Assembly: GCA_037013685.1 (NCBI GenBank)
Contig: CM072894.1
Location: 28,891,529-28,955,528 of the forward strand
Source: Acridotheres tristis
Taxonomy: Eukaryota > Chordata > Aves > Passeriformes > Sturnidae
Direction: 5' to 3'
DNA length: 64,000 bases
This document shows positions 1 through 9,480 of the stretch, piece after piece. How positions within the stretch are numbered: the first letter of the stretch is position 1; each line of letters opens with the position of its first letter. A program made the position numbers and the translations under genes. Under the pieces are notes generated by a model. It did not search any database, had not been told where the DNA came from, and saw only the letters and a program-made list of their open reading frames with translations.

Positions 1-154
1 TATTCCACTGCAAAAAAAAAAAAAGTGAGAGGGATGACTTTCAGATCTCTGTCTGCAAAGATGCTGCTTTTTTTTTTTTCTGGTACTTTCTTATCAGCAG
101 CTTTATCACACACTCAGTGCTTTACTTTTTAGAAACCTTCTTGCTTTACCTAAA

Positions 155-160
155 TTTATT
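155..160 (-). promoter_or_regulatory. candidate polyadenylation signal for the minus-strand transcript
   Basis: Read on the minus strand this is AATAAA. About 40 bases further along the minus strand there is a GT-rich stretch (around 110-120), as expected for a cleavage site near 135-140. It lies 478 bases after the stop codon of the candidate terminal exon at 638-768, so it would close that gene with a 3' UTR of about 0.5 kb. AATAAA is common by chance in AT-rich DNA. The call depends on the exon model being right. Confidence 0.25.
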
Positions 161-637
161 TATGTCCAGAACTATTTGTTCTAGGACTAATGCTATTGTT
201 CAGAACAATTAGCTTGCTCTGCCATACCCCCCTCCCCTTTTCCACCACCTGTGCACACAAAATATTACCCCAAAATAAAAAAACACATCTCTGGTGTTCA
301 GCCACTGAGAGAAAAATCAGCATTCAGAGTGACAAAGTGATTGTTACCCACAGACTCATTTCATAATCGATTTAAGGCACCTCAAGAGTTCTCTCTGTGG
401 TCCCACTGGGATGTAAATGTTGCTGCAAGCAATTTTTCTTACAGTGTGTTTCCTCTGTCCTGCAGCTGCCACTGAACATGTAGAGAGATGTTGGCAGTGT
501 TTGGAGATAAACATCTTTGCTGTCTCCAGTTATTTTGATTACAGGGGATGACAGAATTACACAGCCTTTGAAGTCAGCAGGATAGTTACAAAGTAAGAAG
601 ACTCAAAATATTTTCTGTGAATTTTGGTGTGATTATT

Positions 638-768
638 TCAGTCATACACTGACTGGTGGGGCTTTGGAGCAGGACTCATCCCTGCTGCCAGCCCTTGGTG
701 GGATGGTCCCTGGTGCTGGCTGCTGCCTGTGAGTTGCATTGCTGTCATTGCCATGCACTGAAATCCTC
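638..768 (-). CDS. candidate terminal coding exon of an unrecognised minus-strand gene
   Basis: The minus strand has a strong acceptor, a pyrimidine-rich stretch of CCCCTCCTTTCTCAG, directly before base 768. Entering with two bases left over (the phase set by the exon at 1983-2141) gives an open frame of 42 residues that ends at TGA 638-640. The peptide is Gln-, His-, Ser- and Met-rich, starts with Gly-Gly-Phe-Gln-Cys and ends with Lys-Pro-His-Gln-Ser-Val-Tyr-Asp. I recognise no domain. An AATAAA follows on the same strand. The composition is not clearly coding and 43 open codons are not rare by chance, so the support is the acceptor, the matching phase and the poly(A) signal together. It may simply be intergenic DNA. 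Confidence 0.28.
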
Positions 769-1982
769 CTGAGAAAGGAGGGGAACATTCATCTTTCAGC
801 ATAAGCACATTTCACTGAGACAAACACTGTGGTATCTGACTAACAGATGCCTGGCAATGGACTGTCTGATTAGGCAACAGCTTTTTGTCACTTCTGTATC
901 TCTGGAGAGCACACAGACCCCCTGCCTCCTGCCACCATCCCTGACTTACTGTGTCCACGCTGCTTTTTCTGCACCTATGGACAACATGCCACCTGCTTGA
1001 AACTCTCCCTTCCAAAGATAATTGACCACAGGAAGGCCAACTCATCCAGAGTCGGTGCAAAGCACCATGGCCAGGATGCTGCAGAGTCACTCAGAGGCAG
1101 AGGAGGTCACAAGTGAATATCATGGCACTTAGACACATCTTTAGCATCTCCAGACTTAGATAAACCCCATTTATTGATCCTCCTTATCAAGTAAACTGTG
1201 CCCCTGTGAGTTATAGCACGTGCAATTCAAGGTGGTCAGTTTCTTACCAAGGAAGCTACAAGATGATTTAAAGCACAGCCCAATGGGAATAAACAAACTC
1301 CAATTCTAACTGGGCAGCAGTTTCGTAACTAAAATACTGAATGCAATGTACAGCTGCCCTTCAGATTGGCTGCTAATGGCACCCTTCCATCACTGCTGTG
1401 TCCAGCTGTAGCACACTTGTTCCCATGTGCAGTTCAGCAACTGCACTGCCACTACTGCTGTTAATTGCAGGGCAATAGCAGTGATGGGCAGTGAGCAAGA
1501 TGGAGAGCTCCCCTCTGCTGGGCACTCTACAAAAACTGTCCAGAAGGCAACTTCTGCCCCAAGGAGTGGGATCAGACAGACAGCAGCTGCATGAAACGAA
1601 GCAGTCAAATCTCTGTTGCCCAGGCAAAGGGACGGAGGGTTTCTCACAGAAGAAAACCAGGGATAATTCTACATATTTTGCACCTGAGGCTTGGCAGAGG
1701 CTGTTAGCTTAGGCTTGGTGCCAGGCAAACAAGGTTTTTCTGCCTGTGCCCACACTGAGAGGCCTCATTCAGGCTCTGCAGCAGGACAGCTGTTCTGGAG
1801 CTGGGCTGCAGGAGCCCACTCAGGTGTCCCTGGGCTCACAGCAGAGTCAATCTGCTGAGCAGATCATCCCCTGCAGCTACTGGGGAACGGGCACATTTGT
1901 TATCCTCTTTCAACAGGCGTGGGGGAAGGAGATACTAACAATGATGGGACTCCAGAAAGTTTGTCTGGGATGACCCAGATAC

Positions 1983-2141
1983 CTTTGACCACGTCTTTAA
2001 CAATGAGACCATCTTTTGGGGCCCCTTTCACATCCTCTGGTGCAGGAGGATAGCCTAGCTGGTTCCTGTAATTCATGTTTAAGTTGCATACCCTGAAGAA
2101 GGATGGACCTGTGGTGGCAAGGAATGAGCTTTGCTTCAGTT
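1983..2141 (-). CDS. candidate internal coding exon, product not recognised
   Basis: Seen: on the minus strand a poly-T tract followed by TGTCCAG forms a strong acceptor before base 2141, and CAAAG/GTATCT is a usable donor after base 1983 (weak at +5). The 159-base segment has one fully open frame of 52 whole codons, with two bases completing a codon at the start and one left over at the end (a symmetric phase-1 exon). The peptide looks like real protein, with mixed charge and aromatic residues; it includes MNYRNQLGYPPAPEDV followed by a lysine-rich GAPKDGLIVKDVVK. An alternative acceptor at 2108 keeps the same frame. I do not recognise the family, and it does not resemble STEAP3, MARCO or other genes known near C1QL2. 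An in-frame ATG at 2074-2076 could be the start if the upstream exon is untranslated. Confidence 0.42.
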
Positions 2142-5100
2142 CTGGACAAAAAAAAAATCAAGATTCATTTCAATGCCCTGGTATTCAGATTTATCAGATA
2201 AAAGACAAGTTAGTTTTACCATAATTCTAATAAAAAGGCAGTGTTTTAAACATATCAAACTGTGCTGAGGAATATGGCAGAGCTCCAATGAATGTCCTGT
2301 CCAGTGAAACCAAACTGGTTCCTATTTGCACAGAAACTCATCTCTGTGCTCAGCCTCACATACTCAGTCTGCACCACCTTGGCTAAAACAATTGCTTTTG
2401 TGTCTTCCCCTAAAGTCAGTGTTTGTTTAGACCGACCACAACTGAGTCTCCATAAGCTGTGGATTCAACCCGTGCAGATCATCAAAGAGGCTCCTCTGTC
2501 CTTCAGCTTCTACTTGGGTGCTACTCGAGATAAAGCACATGGTTATTACACATGTTATTCCTTAACAAGCACATGGGTTGAAAGACCAGCAAGGCACATG
2601 AGTAGTCAAGTGATGCAGCAGAGGCTTTGGCCAGATCATTGCAGAGGAAAGTCTTGATTTCTGCACTGGGAAGGTCCCTTTGGGCCCTGCCAGCCATGGC
2701 TGGCACGAGAACGGTCCCACAAACACACACACTCCAGGGCCAGGGGTGATCTCTGCCCCCAGGGGACTTACAGTCTGCATGGAGGGACCTTTGAACCATG
2801 AAGCCAAAGCCCTCCAGCCTCTGTTTGCAGAGCATCTCTTGCTGTGTTAACCCTCCATAAGCCCCAGCTGGGGAGGAGCATTCAGCACCTGAAGCATAGC
2901 ACTCAGTTCTTGCTGTGAGCAGAAATACTATTTTTCTTTGTGCTGCCACCATTTTATTTCTGGGGAAAATCAAATGTTTAAGTCTCTTTCCCACACACAG
3001 AGCATCCCTCCCAGGAGCACAGCAAGTGCCATGAGCCTGAACTTGTTGGAACTGGAACAGATTTAAGTAATAAAAGAGCTTATCCAAAGCTTCTTTAATC
3101 TCAGCTCTGGTGCACATTTCTGGAGACGTTTCAGTCCTGCCCAGGCTGACTGGAAATGACTTCCCCAGCTCTGCCTGCAAGAGAGAGTCAGGGAAACCAA
3201 GTTTGCTGCCCTTTTGCATGCCCCTTTTGTTCTTTCTCCTTCCAAAGCAGAGTTAGCTCCCAAATGGCGCAAACCAGGAACTGGCAAAGGATGTAAATCA
3301 CCCTTCCAGAAAAGCCATATTGCAAACCCACCTGGGCTGCCAGCCAGGACGTGAGAATGAGGAAATGCTGGAGCTGGGCTGTCCCTGCTGTGTCCTTCAG
3401 CCCGTTCACCTGCAGGGACACGGGACAGGGACTGGGGGCTGTGAACTCCATGCCCTGTGCTGGGCAGGTGGGACAGGGACCTGCGGGAGGGGACCTGCTC
3501 TGCCCCGAGCTGCCATCACTGGATGCACTGGGGACACATCTGCTGTACCCCCATGGACTGCTGTGACCCCACAACCTGTGGGGTTGCTGTGACCCCACTC
3601 CTGCTGTGGGGCTCCAAGAGCTGCCACATGTCCCCCTGCAACTTTTCTCCACCCTGATGCACTTCGCATTCACAGGTCCTCATCCCTCCTCCTGCCCCAG
3701 GGCAGCTCTTTATCTGATTACCTAATTTATCAGGTATTTATCTGCTAAAACCACTTCCATAAGCTCCTGCAGAGCCCTGCTTTCTCTCCTCTTTATCTCT
3801 CAATCCAGTTAACCTTATCCCTTCCTCTTTTACCCCTAAAGGACATGGCAAATGTTTTGCCTTCTCCTCTGCAGACAGACTCGTTCTGTATTTGGAGAAC
3901 AGGTTTCACATCTCCCTTCGGTTTTTCCTGCACAAGTGAAACCCAACTCTTCCATCAGAGCTGTTTTTTACTGAATGTCCAACAACTCAACCTCTGTTCC
4001 TTGCTCTCACTTTTCTTGGAGGATGCCCAGAACTGCATTTTCCAACGGAGCTCCTAAAAGGCACCACCTAGAGCAGAGATGCTGCTTCCTCAATGCACCA
4101 CTTCTCTTTCCTCATCCCAAGAAGACTGTTTGCGTTTGCACAACTGTGTGCCCCTGTTGACTCATGGTGCACAGTGTCCCTGTCCTCTGGCTCCCCGTGG
4201 CCACTGGCTGGCTGGTCGCTCACCTGGTGTCCAGGCGGTCAGTCAGTCCTACCACACAGGACAGGACATGTGCCCTGGTTTTTTAAACCAGCTCTCCAGC
4301 CTGTCACGAACTTCAATTTTTAGTCTCTTCTCTACAATGTTTCCTCCTAGCTCAGTGTCACCTAGAAATTCAGTATGTGCCTCCCTTCTCCATCACACAC
4401 TAATGAAAACACGGGCTGACAGGCACTGACCCTCCCAACTCCAAACACCCTCTGGTTTATACACAGAAAAATACTGAGAATGTTGTTTTTGGAAACCAGC
4501 AATGAAGCCTGAGGCATGTCCATGTCCCTGACCACAAGATGTTCTTCACCAGGACCAAAATTCCAAAATATATTTCAGAATAGGGGAAAGTAGAGGAGAA
4601 AGGGCCACCAGAATTTCCCACAGGACAAAATAACCTATTTTTCCCACACAAGCTCAGACATTTTGGCTACAGTTCTATAGAACTACACCAGCCTGTGGTC
4701 ACTCTGCAGGGACAGTTTCCCTCCCCAAGGATAAACCCTGCATTTTAATGCTGAGCAGGAAAACTACCTACCTATGATAAACAACTGGAAAACAAACCTT
4801 TGGCCTGTTTTCATCAAAACCATGTACTTTAAAGCACAGTTACCAACAGGTTCTGCCGCAGATATCCTCAAACTTTCCACCTCCCAAATTTGCCTCCATT
4901 TGCAGTACCACTTCTCTGCAGCAAAGTCCTTGTCTGAACAACTTTCTCTGCTCTCCTGCAAAAACATCTTGCTGCCTGTGCGCACTATGTTGATAGAGTA
5001 ATGAGAAGCCTGAGTAAGACCTACCCTGTAATAAAACATCATGAAATGGGAATCTGAAAGTCTGGGAAATCCTGAGGTTTCACTGTAAGACCGTGGAAGG

Positions 5101-6324
5101 CACAGACCTGAAGCAAGACAGAGTTTGCTAGAGCAGTGCTGATGCTGACACAGCACACAGGAGCTTATCTGGCTGATGTGACTGAATGAGAAGGTTATTT
5201 TCTCAGCTTAGCATCTCACAGTTCTTAAGTGACATAAAGGAGTGGATTACAACAAACACTGTAGTTAAGTCTTGTATGGCTTCTCTTGTTTTATTTTGGG
5301 GTCTTCATTCTTTTGCTGCTCTTACCAAGTTAACAATTAGTGACTCGCCTATTTCTGAGCCTTCCCCTCCCCAGGTGCGAGAAGAGCAGGAAAGCACCCC
5401 AAAACCTGGATGGTGGAAGCTTGTCTGGTAGATCTAGTAATTCCCTGCAGCCAGACACCATGGGTGGAGGTGTTTCTGTCTAAAATGAGCTGAGGATTCC
5501 ATCCTTCTCCAGGCATACAAAGATGGCAGGACCTGACTGCAGCAGTCACCACAGGGAGCTGGCAGGCTCCATTTGTTTCTTTCCAGGAAAGGCATGGAAG
5601 AATTGTGCTGTGTGTGCATGGAAATATTTGTATTGGCTATTTCCATGCTGTCAGAAGGGTCTCCAAGATCAGCACTCTCCTGCCTTTCTCATTTTGCTTC
5701 ACCCAGTCACTCAGAAGATGTACAGGACCTCACAGGGAGAAGATGGCCTGGGAGGCAGTGTGGGGTGGAAGGAAGACACAGCCTATGGCAGAGGGCCAGC
5801 CCATCCCCTGCTGATGTGTTTTTCCCCCTTCAGAGAGCACAGGCATGACACACAGTACAGAGGTAGCTCTGAGCCAGCCCTGAATAAGCACAGTGGTGAA
5901 AACAAGAAAGGCAAGGAATGTAGGGCCATGTACTGCCTCTTCTGATTTTCCCAGAAGCTCCTGGGAAGCTCCTGGGAGAGAGGCAAACAGGCTGACCAGG
6001 TAGTTATCTTTGGGGATCCAGATGGGTGGGAGAGAGATGCACTTTGCTGGAAATCAACTCAGTGCCCTGAGATGCAGCATTCTGCCTTCCCTTTCTTCTC
6101 ACACCGTTTGCCTTCAGTCCAGCATCCTGCACAGCAGATCCAGCTCGCTCCACCTTTTCCCCTCCTCTGGCAGGGGTCTTTCAGGTCAGCCCAGAGAGAC
6201 AAATAGGTGCAGTGTGAACAACATGCCTCCCCCCAGGACCCCAATGAGTTAGCCAGACCCACGTGTGCAGGACAAGCACAAACACCGTGTATTTCACCAC
6301 TGTGCCAAGCTGCACTGGCACAGG
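2142..6324. other. gene-free stretch, probably intronic to the minus-strand candidate
   Basis: No transposon or RNA gene was recognised. It contains a 232-codon minus-strand open frame (2521-3219) without recognisable domains. Inside that frame lies a perfect donor sequence (GTAAGT) after base 2772, which is discussed as a finding. The rest is unique-looking DNA of average composition. Confidence 0.4.
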
Positions 6325-6812
6325 TTCTGTCCTGTATCTAACCCCAGCATAAGAAGGATGTGGACCTGCTGGAGTGATTCCAAAGAAGGGTCACAGAGAT
6401 GCTCAGAAGGCTGAGCTCCTATTAAGATAGGCTGAGAGAGTTAGGGTTGTTCAGCCTGGAGAAGAGAAGGCACTGGGAAGACCTTAGAGCACCTCCCAGT
6501 ACCTGAAGAGAGCTGGAGAGGGACTTTTCACAAGGGCTGTACTGGTAGGACAATGGGGAATGTCCTTATGGTGAAGGAGGGCAGGTTTATATTAGATATA
6601 AGGAAGAAATTCTTCACTATGAGGGTGGTGAGGCACTGGGACAGATTACTCAGAGAAACTGTGGATGACCCATCCCTGGAAGTGCTCAGGATCAGGCTGG
6701 ACCAAGTTTTGAGCAATGTGGCCTAGTGGAAGGTGCCCCTGACCATGGTGGGAGCTGGAATGAGATGATCTTTAAGATCCCTTCCAAACCAAACCACTGT
6801 GTAGCTCTATGA
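6325..6812 (+). mobile_element. CR1 LINE, 5'-truncated 3' end
   Basis: The sequence follows the avian CR1 3' region in order. It has the block around GACCTGCTGGAG, then TTCAGCCTGGAGAAGAGAAGG, then the TTAGATATAAGGAAGAAATTCTT block, then GAGGCACTGGGACAGATT, and it ends with the degenerate tail GATGATCTTTAAGATCCCTTCCA plus CTCTATGAC. About 490 bases remain and no reverse-transcriptase frame survives, which is the usual 5'-truncated state of CR1 copies. It is moderately diverged and sits in the same orientation as C1QL2. Confidence 0.9.
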
Positions 6813-8450
6813 CCTATTGGTGCTTGCACATGATCAGCAGTTGATATCAGCCTCCTTCAGTGGTGGACATGTTATCTACAGACCCTGATTCTTGAAGCCT
6901 ACATCCCATGGGGTGCTCCTAGAACATTTTTTCCAAAGACTACAGTGGTGTATTCATACTAGATGGAAATGCACGTGTTGCCACAACCAAGGCTTTAGAG
7001 AGACTCACTGAAAAGCTGAGAACCTGGAAAAAGGATGGGAAGAATTTCTGTCTCCATATCTTAAACCCCAGGATACTTTCAAAATGTTTAGGCCCCAGAG
7101 TATGTAAAGGCTTTTGGAAATATTTTGGAAGCTCCCATGTGATTGATGTACTTTCAGAAGCTTTTTACTTTCAGTTAAGTGACAGTTCACTTAAACTTTG
7201 ATGAAGATGGGAAGCTGCTTATTCCACTGTAGGTTTTCCTAGAAAAACCTATGGAGCAGCAGTAAATTCAAATTTGAAAATAGCATTTTCTTCCATTATG
7301 ATGTTCACAAAAAGCTAACTCTAATCAATGATAGTAAACTTATAGATAACAAATTCGTGTGTTTTAATTCCTAGTGTGTGACATTTCTTATCACAGCTGC
7401 CACTGCCTTTCCCACCTCTCATGAGAGCTGGCATGGCTGGCCTACTTCTTCCATCACTGGAAAAAATGTGTTTCCCCTGAATCTAAACCTGCTTCTATTT
7501 ATGGATGGGATGTTACAAGGTCATAGTCAAAGCATAGTTCTTAACAATAAAAAGCAAAACAACCCTGAAACAAAAATAAAGAGCAAAATAAACAACAAAA
7601 AAATTATTATGCCATCAAAGGGCACGTTTTCCTGGGGTTTGATGTAGTTTTGTTAAACACAGACTTGTTGAGTCATCAACATTTTCTCCTTTATAATCAC
7701 AGAGGAAATCAAATATGTGCAGCGACTGTGGCATCTTATATTACTGTACATTTGTTTCATAGCAAATGTGATTTTAGAAGAGAAAATGAAAGCTTGATGC
7801 AGTATTTAAATCTTATTAGTCCTGCATCTCCTCAGCCCACAGGAGTATTGATGCTGTAGGCGACAGCCTTCCTCTCCTGCTGTCTCTCAGTTTTGGTTTC
7901 TTGCCACAGGAGGCAATTTTCTATGGGTTAGTTTTATTTAGACTACTCTGATGGAAATGATTGGGGGTCCTCTGTACCCCTCTGTCCAGCTCAGGCATTA
8001 TGAACACAAACACTCCCCCAAGCTCCCCAGTGTCCATCTGTCATGGGCAGTTGTCACACCCTGCACAGGGCCACAGGACAGGGACAATCCCACCCCAGCT
8101 TCCACCACCTGTGGGATGTTCCTACTACAAAGTCACCTCTACAGTTCCTTCACAGCTTCCATCCCTTATTACTCTTACCAGGATCAAATGCTGCAGTTCC
8201 CCCCAAAAAGCATCCAACCTCTGTAGCTTTTACAAGTCCCTACATCGGGACCCACAGCTGCTCCCTGCTTGCCTCTGAGGGATCCTGGGCCCTGGCCAAG
8301 ATTTTCCCCAAGTTTTTTTTTTAATATCTCGGTGCTGATTTCTCCTTGGCTGGAAAAAAACACTCATCTCCTCAAAGCATTTAGCAAGCTGAGAATGAAA
8401 AGTGAAACCTAAGCGCCTAGTGCTGCTCCCTGAGGAGCACAGACTGAACG
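6813..8450. other. gene-free stretch between CR1 and the first CpG island
   Basis: AT-rich unique-looking DNA with no recognisable gene or repeat. If the minus-strand exon model is right this is first-intron sequence. Confidence 0.4.
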
Positions 8451-8510
8451 TCCATCCATCCATCCATCCATCCATCCATCCATCCATCCATCCATCCATC
8501 CATCCATCCA
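8451..8510 (+). repeat. (TCCA)15 tetranucleotide microsatellite
   Basis: Fifteen uninterrupted copies of TCCA (TGGA on the other strand) at the edge of the CpG island. The long open frames through it on both strands only translate the repeat, for example a run of Trp-Met-Asp-Gly on the minus strand. Confidence 0.97.
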
Positions 8511-9044
8511 CCCCCGCTGCGCTCACTCGGAACAGCGAAGCCGACCCGCTCCGTTCCGTGGGGTGTGTTCCCGGTGCCAGGGAGTTTCCCGCACCCGCAC
8601 GGATGTGTCCAGCAGCCACGGGAAGGAAAGCGCTTCCCGCGGGCACCCCGCACCGCAGCCCGGCGGAGCTGCCGGGGACGAGCATCCCACCGCCCTCTCC
8701 CCAGTGACCGCCGGACGGAGACACACCGGCCCCCGCGGAAATCTCCGCCCGGGACCCGGCCCCAGCCCCAGCATCAACTCTCGCACCGAGGCGGCTGTGT
8801 CCGAAATCGCCCCGGGGGCCGGGAGCCGCTGCCCGAGCGCAGGGCCGCGGGCAGGAGCAGCCCCAGCCCCGCCGCGGGGATCCCGGGCCGGGGGTGCGGC
8901 GGAACGGGGGCCGGGACCCAGGGCCGACCCGGGATTTTCCCCTGGGCAAGGCAGCCCTGGAGCCGAGCCGAGGCGAGCCGAGCCGAACCTCCCCCGCCCC
9001 GCACGCCCGGCGCGGGCGGTTCGAGCCCCGGTCGCGGCTCCGGC

Positions 9045-9092
9045 CGTGCCCGTGCCCGTGCCCGTGCCCGTGCCCGTGCCCGTGCCCGTGCC
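9045..9092 (+). repeat. (CGTGCC)8 hexanucleotide repeat, G-quadruplex-capable on the minus strand
   Basis: Eight perfect copies of CGTGCC. On the minus strand this gives at least eight GGG runs separated by CAC, which fits the canonical G-quadruplex pattern. It begins about 30 bases inside the intron that follows the minus-strand donor at 9123, so the G-rich strand is the non-template strand of that candidate gene. Gly-His or Ala-Arg repeats in overlapping frames are translation artefacts. Confidence 0.95.
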
Positions 9093-9122
9093 CCGCCGTG
9101 CCCGTCCCCCCGCGCTGCTCAC

Positions 9123-9279
9123 CTCTGCGGCGGCGGGAGGGCGAGCGGCGCCGGCCGGGAGCGCGGAGCACGGAGCACGGAGCCGTGATGTCAGGCCGCG
9201 GGCCCCGCCCTCCTGCCCATGTGCCCGGCGGCACCGCTCTGCTCCGCTCGGCACAGCCTGGCCCAGCACGGCTCGGCAC
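9123..9279 (-). other. candidate first exon of a minus-strand gene
   Basis: The minus-strand exon ends with GCAGAG/GTGAGC at base 9123, a near-consensus donor inside the CpG island. One frame is open from an ATG at 9277-9279 to the donor (52 codons and one extra base). Its phase is compatible with the exon at 1983-2141, and the junction codon would be GAA. The predicted peptide is Arg/Pro/Gly-rich as any CpG-island translation would be, so the exon may be untranslated and the coding start may lie in the next exon. The CRE-like and GC-box motifs at 9186-9210 could instead place the transcription start between them and the donor. It could equally be the 5' UTR exon of STEAP3. Confidence 0.38.
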
Positions 9280-9480
9280 AGCCCGGCTCAGGGTGAGAGC
9301 CCAGCCCCGTCCCCGCAGTGCTGCCCGGGCGTCACTGCCGTGACCAGGTTAAACACGCGGGCAGGACGGCATCGCTGCCCGGCCAGCCATTTCCATTACG
9401 GACAGGAGTCGAAGCAGACCTTAATTCTCTGTTTATAAACGCATTTCAGAGCCAGCCGGTGTCTCATTGTAATGGGCGGG

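Larger units (their letters stand above)
8511..9480. promoter_or_regulatory. CpG island, likely promoter of a minus-strand gene
   Basis: A very GC- and CpG-rich block of about 1 kb flanked on both sides by AT-rich DNA. It contains a CRE/AP-1-like TGATGTCA (9186-9193), a GC box CCCCGCCC (9203-9210), and a two-way TATA-like TTTATAAA (9432-9439). It has an excellent minus-strand splice donor, GCAGAG/GTGAGC, after base 9123. A plus-strand donor-like CAGG/GTGAGA sits at 9292, so divergent transcription is possible. From human gene order (C1QL2 and STEAP3 are divergent neighbours), a minus-strand STEAP3 promoter is expected on this side, but no STEAP3 coding exon was found to confirm it. The start site is not resolved. 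Confidence 0.6.

Noticed and set aside
4764..5156. 130-codon minus-strand frame flanked by acceptor-like TTTTATTACAG and donor-like ATAG/GTAGGT
   Set aside because: The splice context is tempting, but the peptide shows no recognisable family and its phase was not tied to the other candidate exons. Kept only as a note.
1..9122. Search for STEAP3 coding exons on the minus strand
   Set aside because: No GxGDFxxS-type Rossmann motif or ferric-reductase transmembrane sequence was found, so STEAP3 is not annotated despite synteny.
8230..9438. Long overlapping open frames on both strands (up to 349 codons) across the left CpG island
   Set aside because: They translate the TCCA and CGTGCC microsatellites and CpG-rich DNA, where stop codons are rare. 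No domain is present. Only the short part ending at the donor at 9123 was kept as a possible exon.
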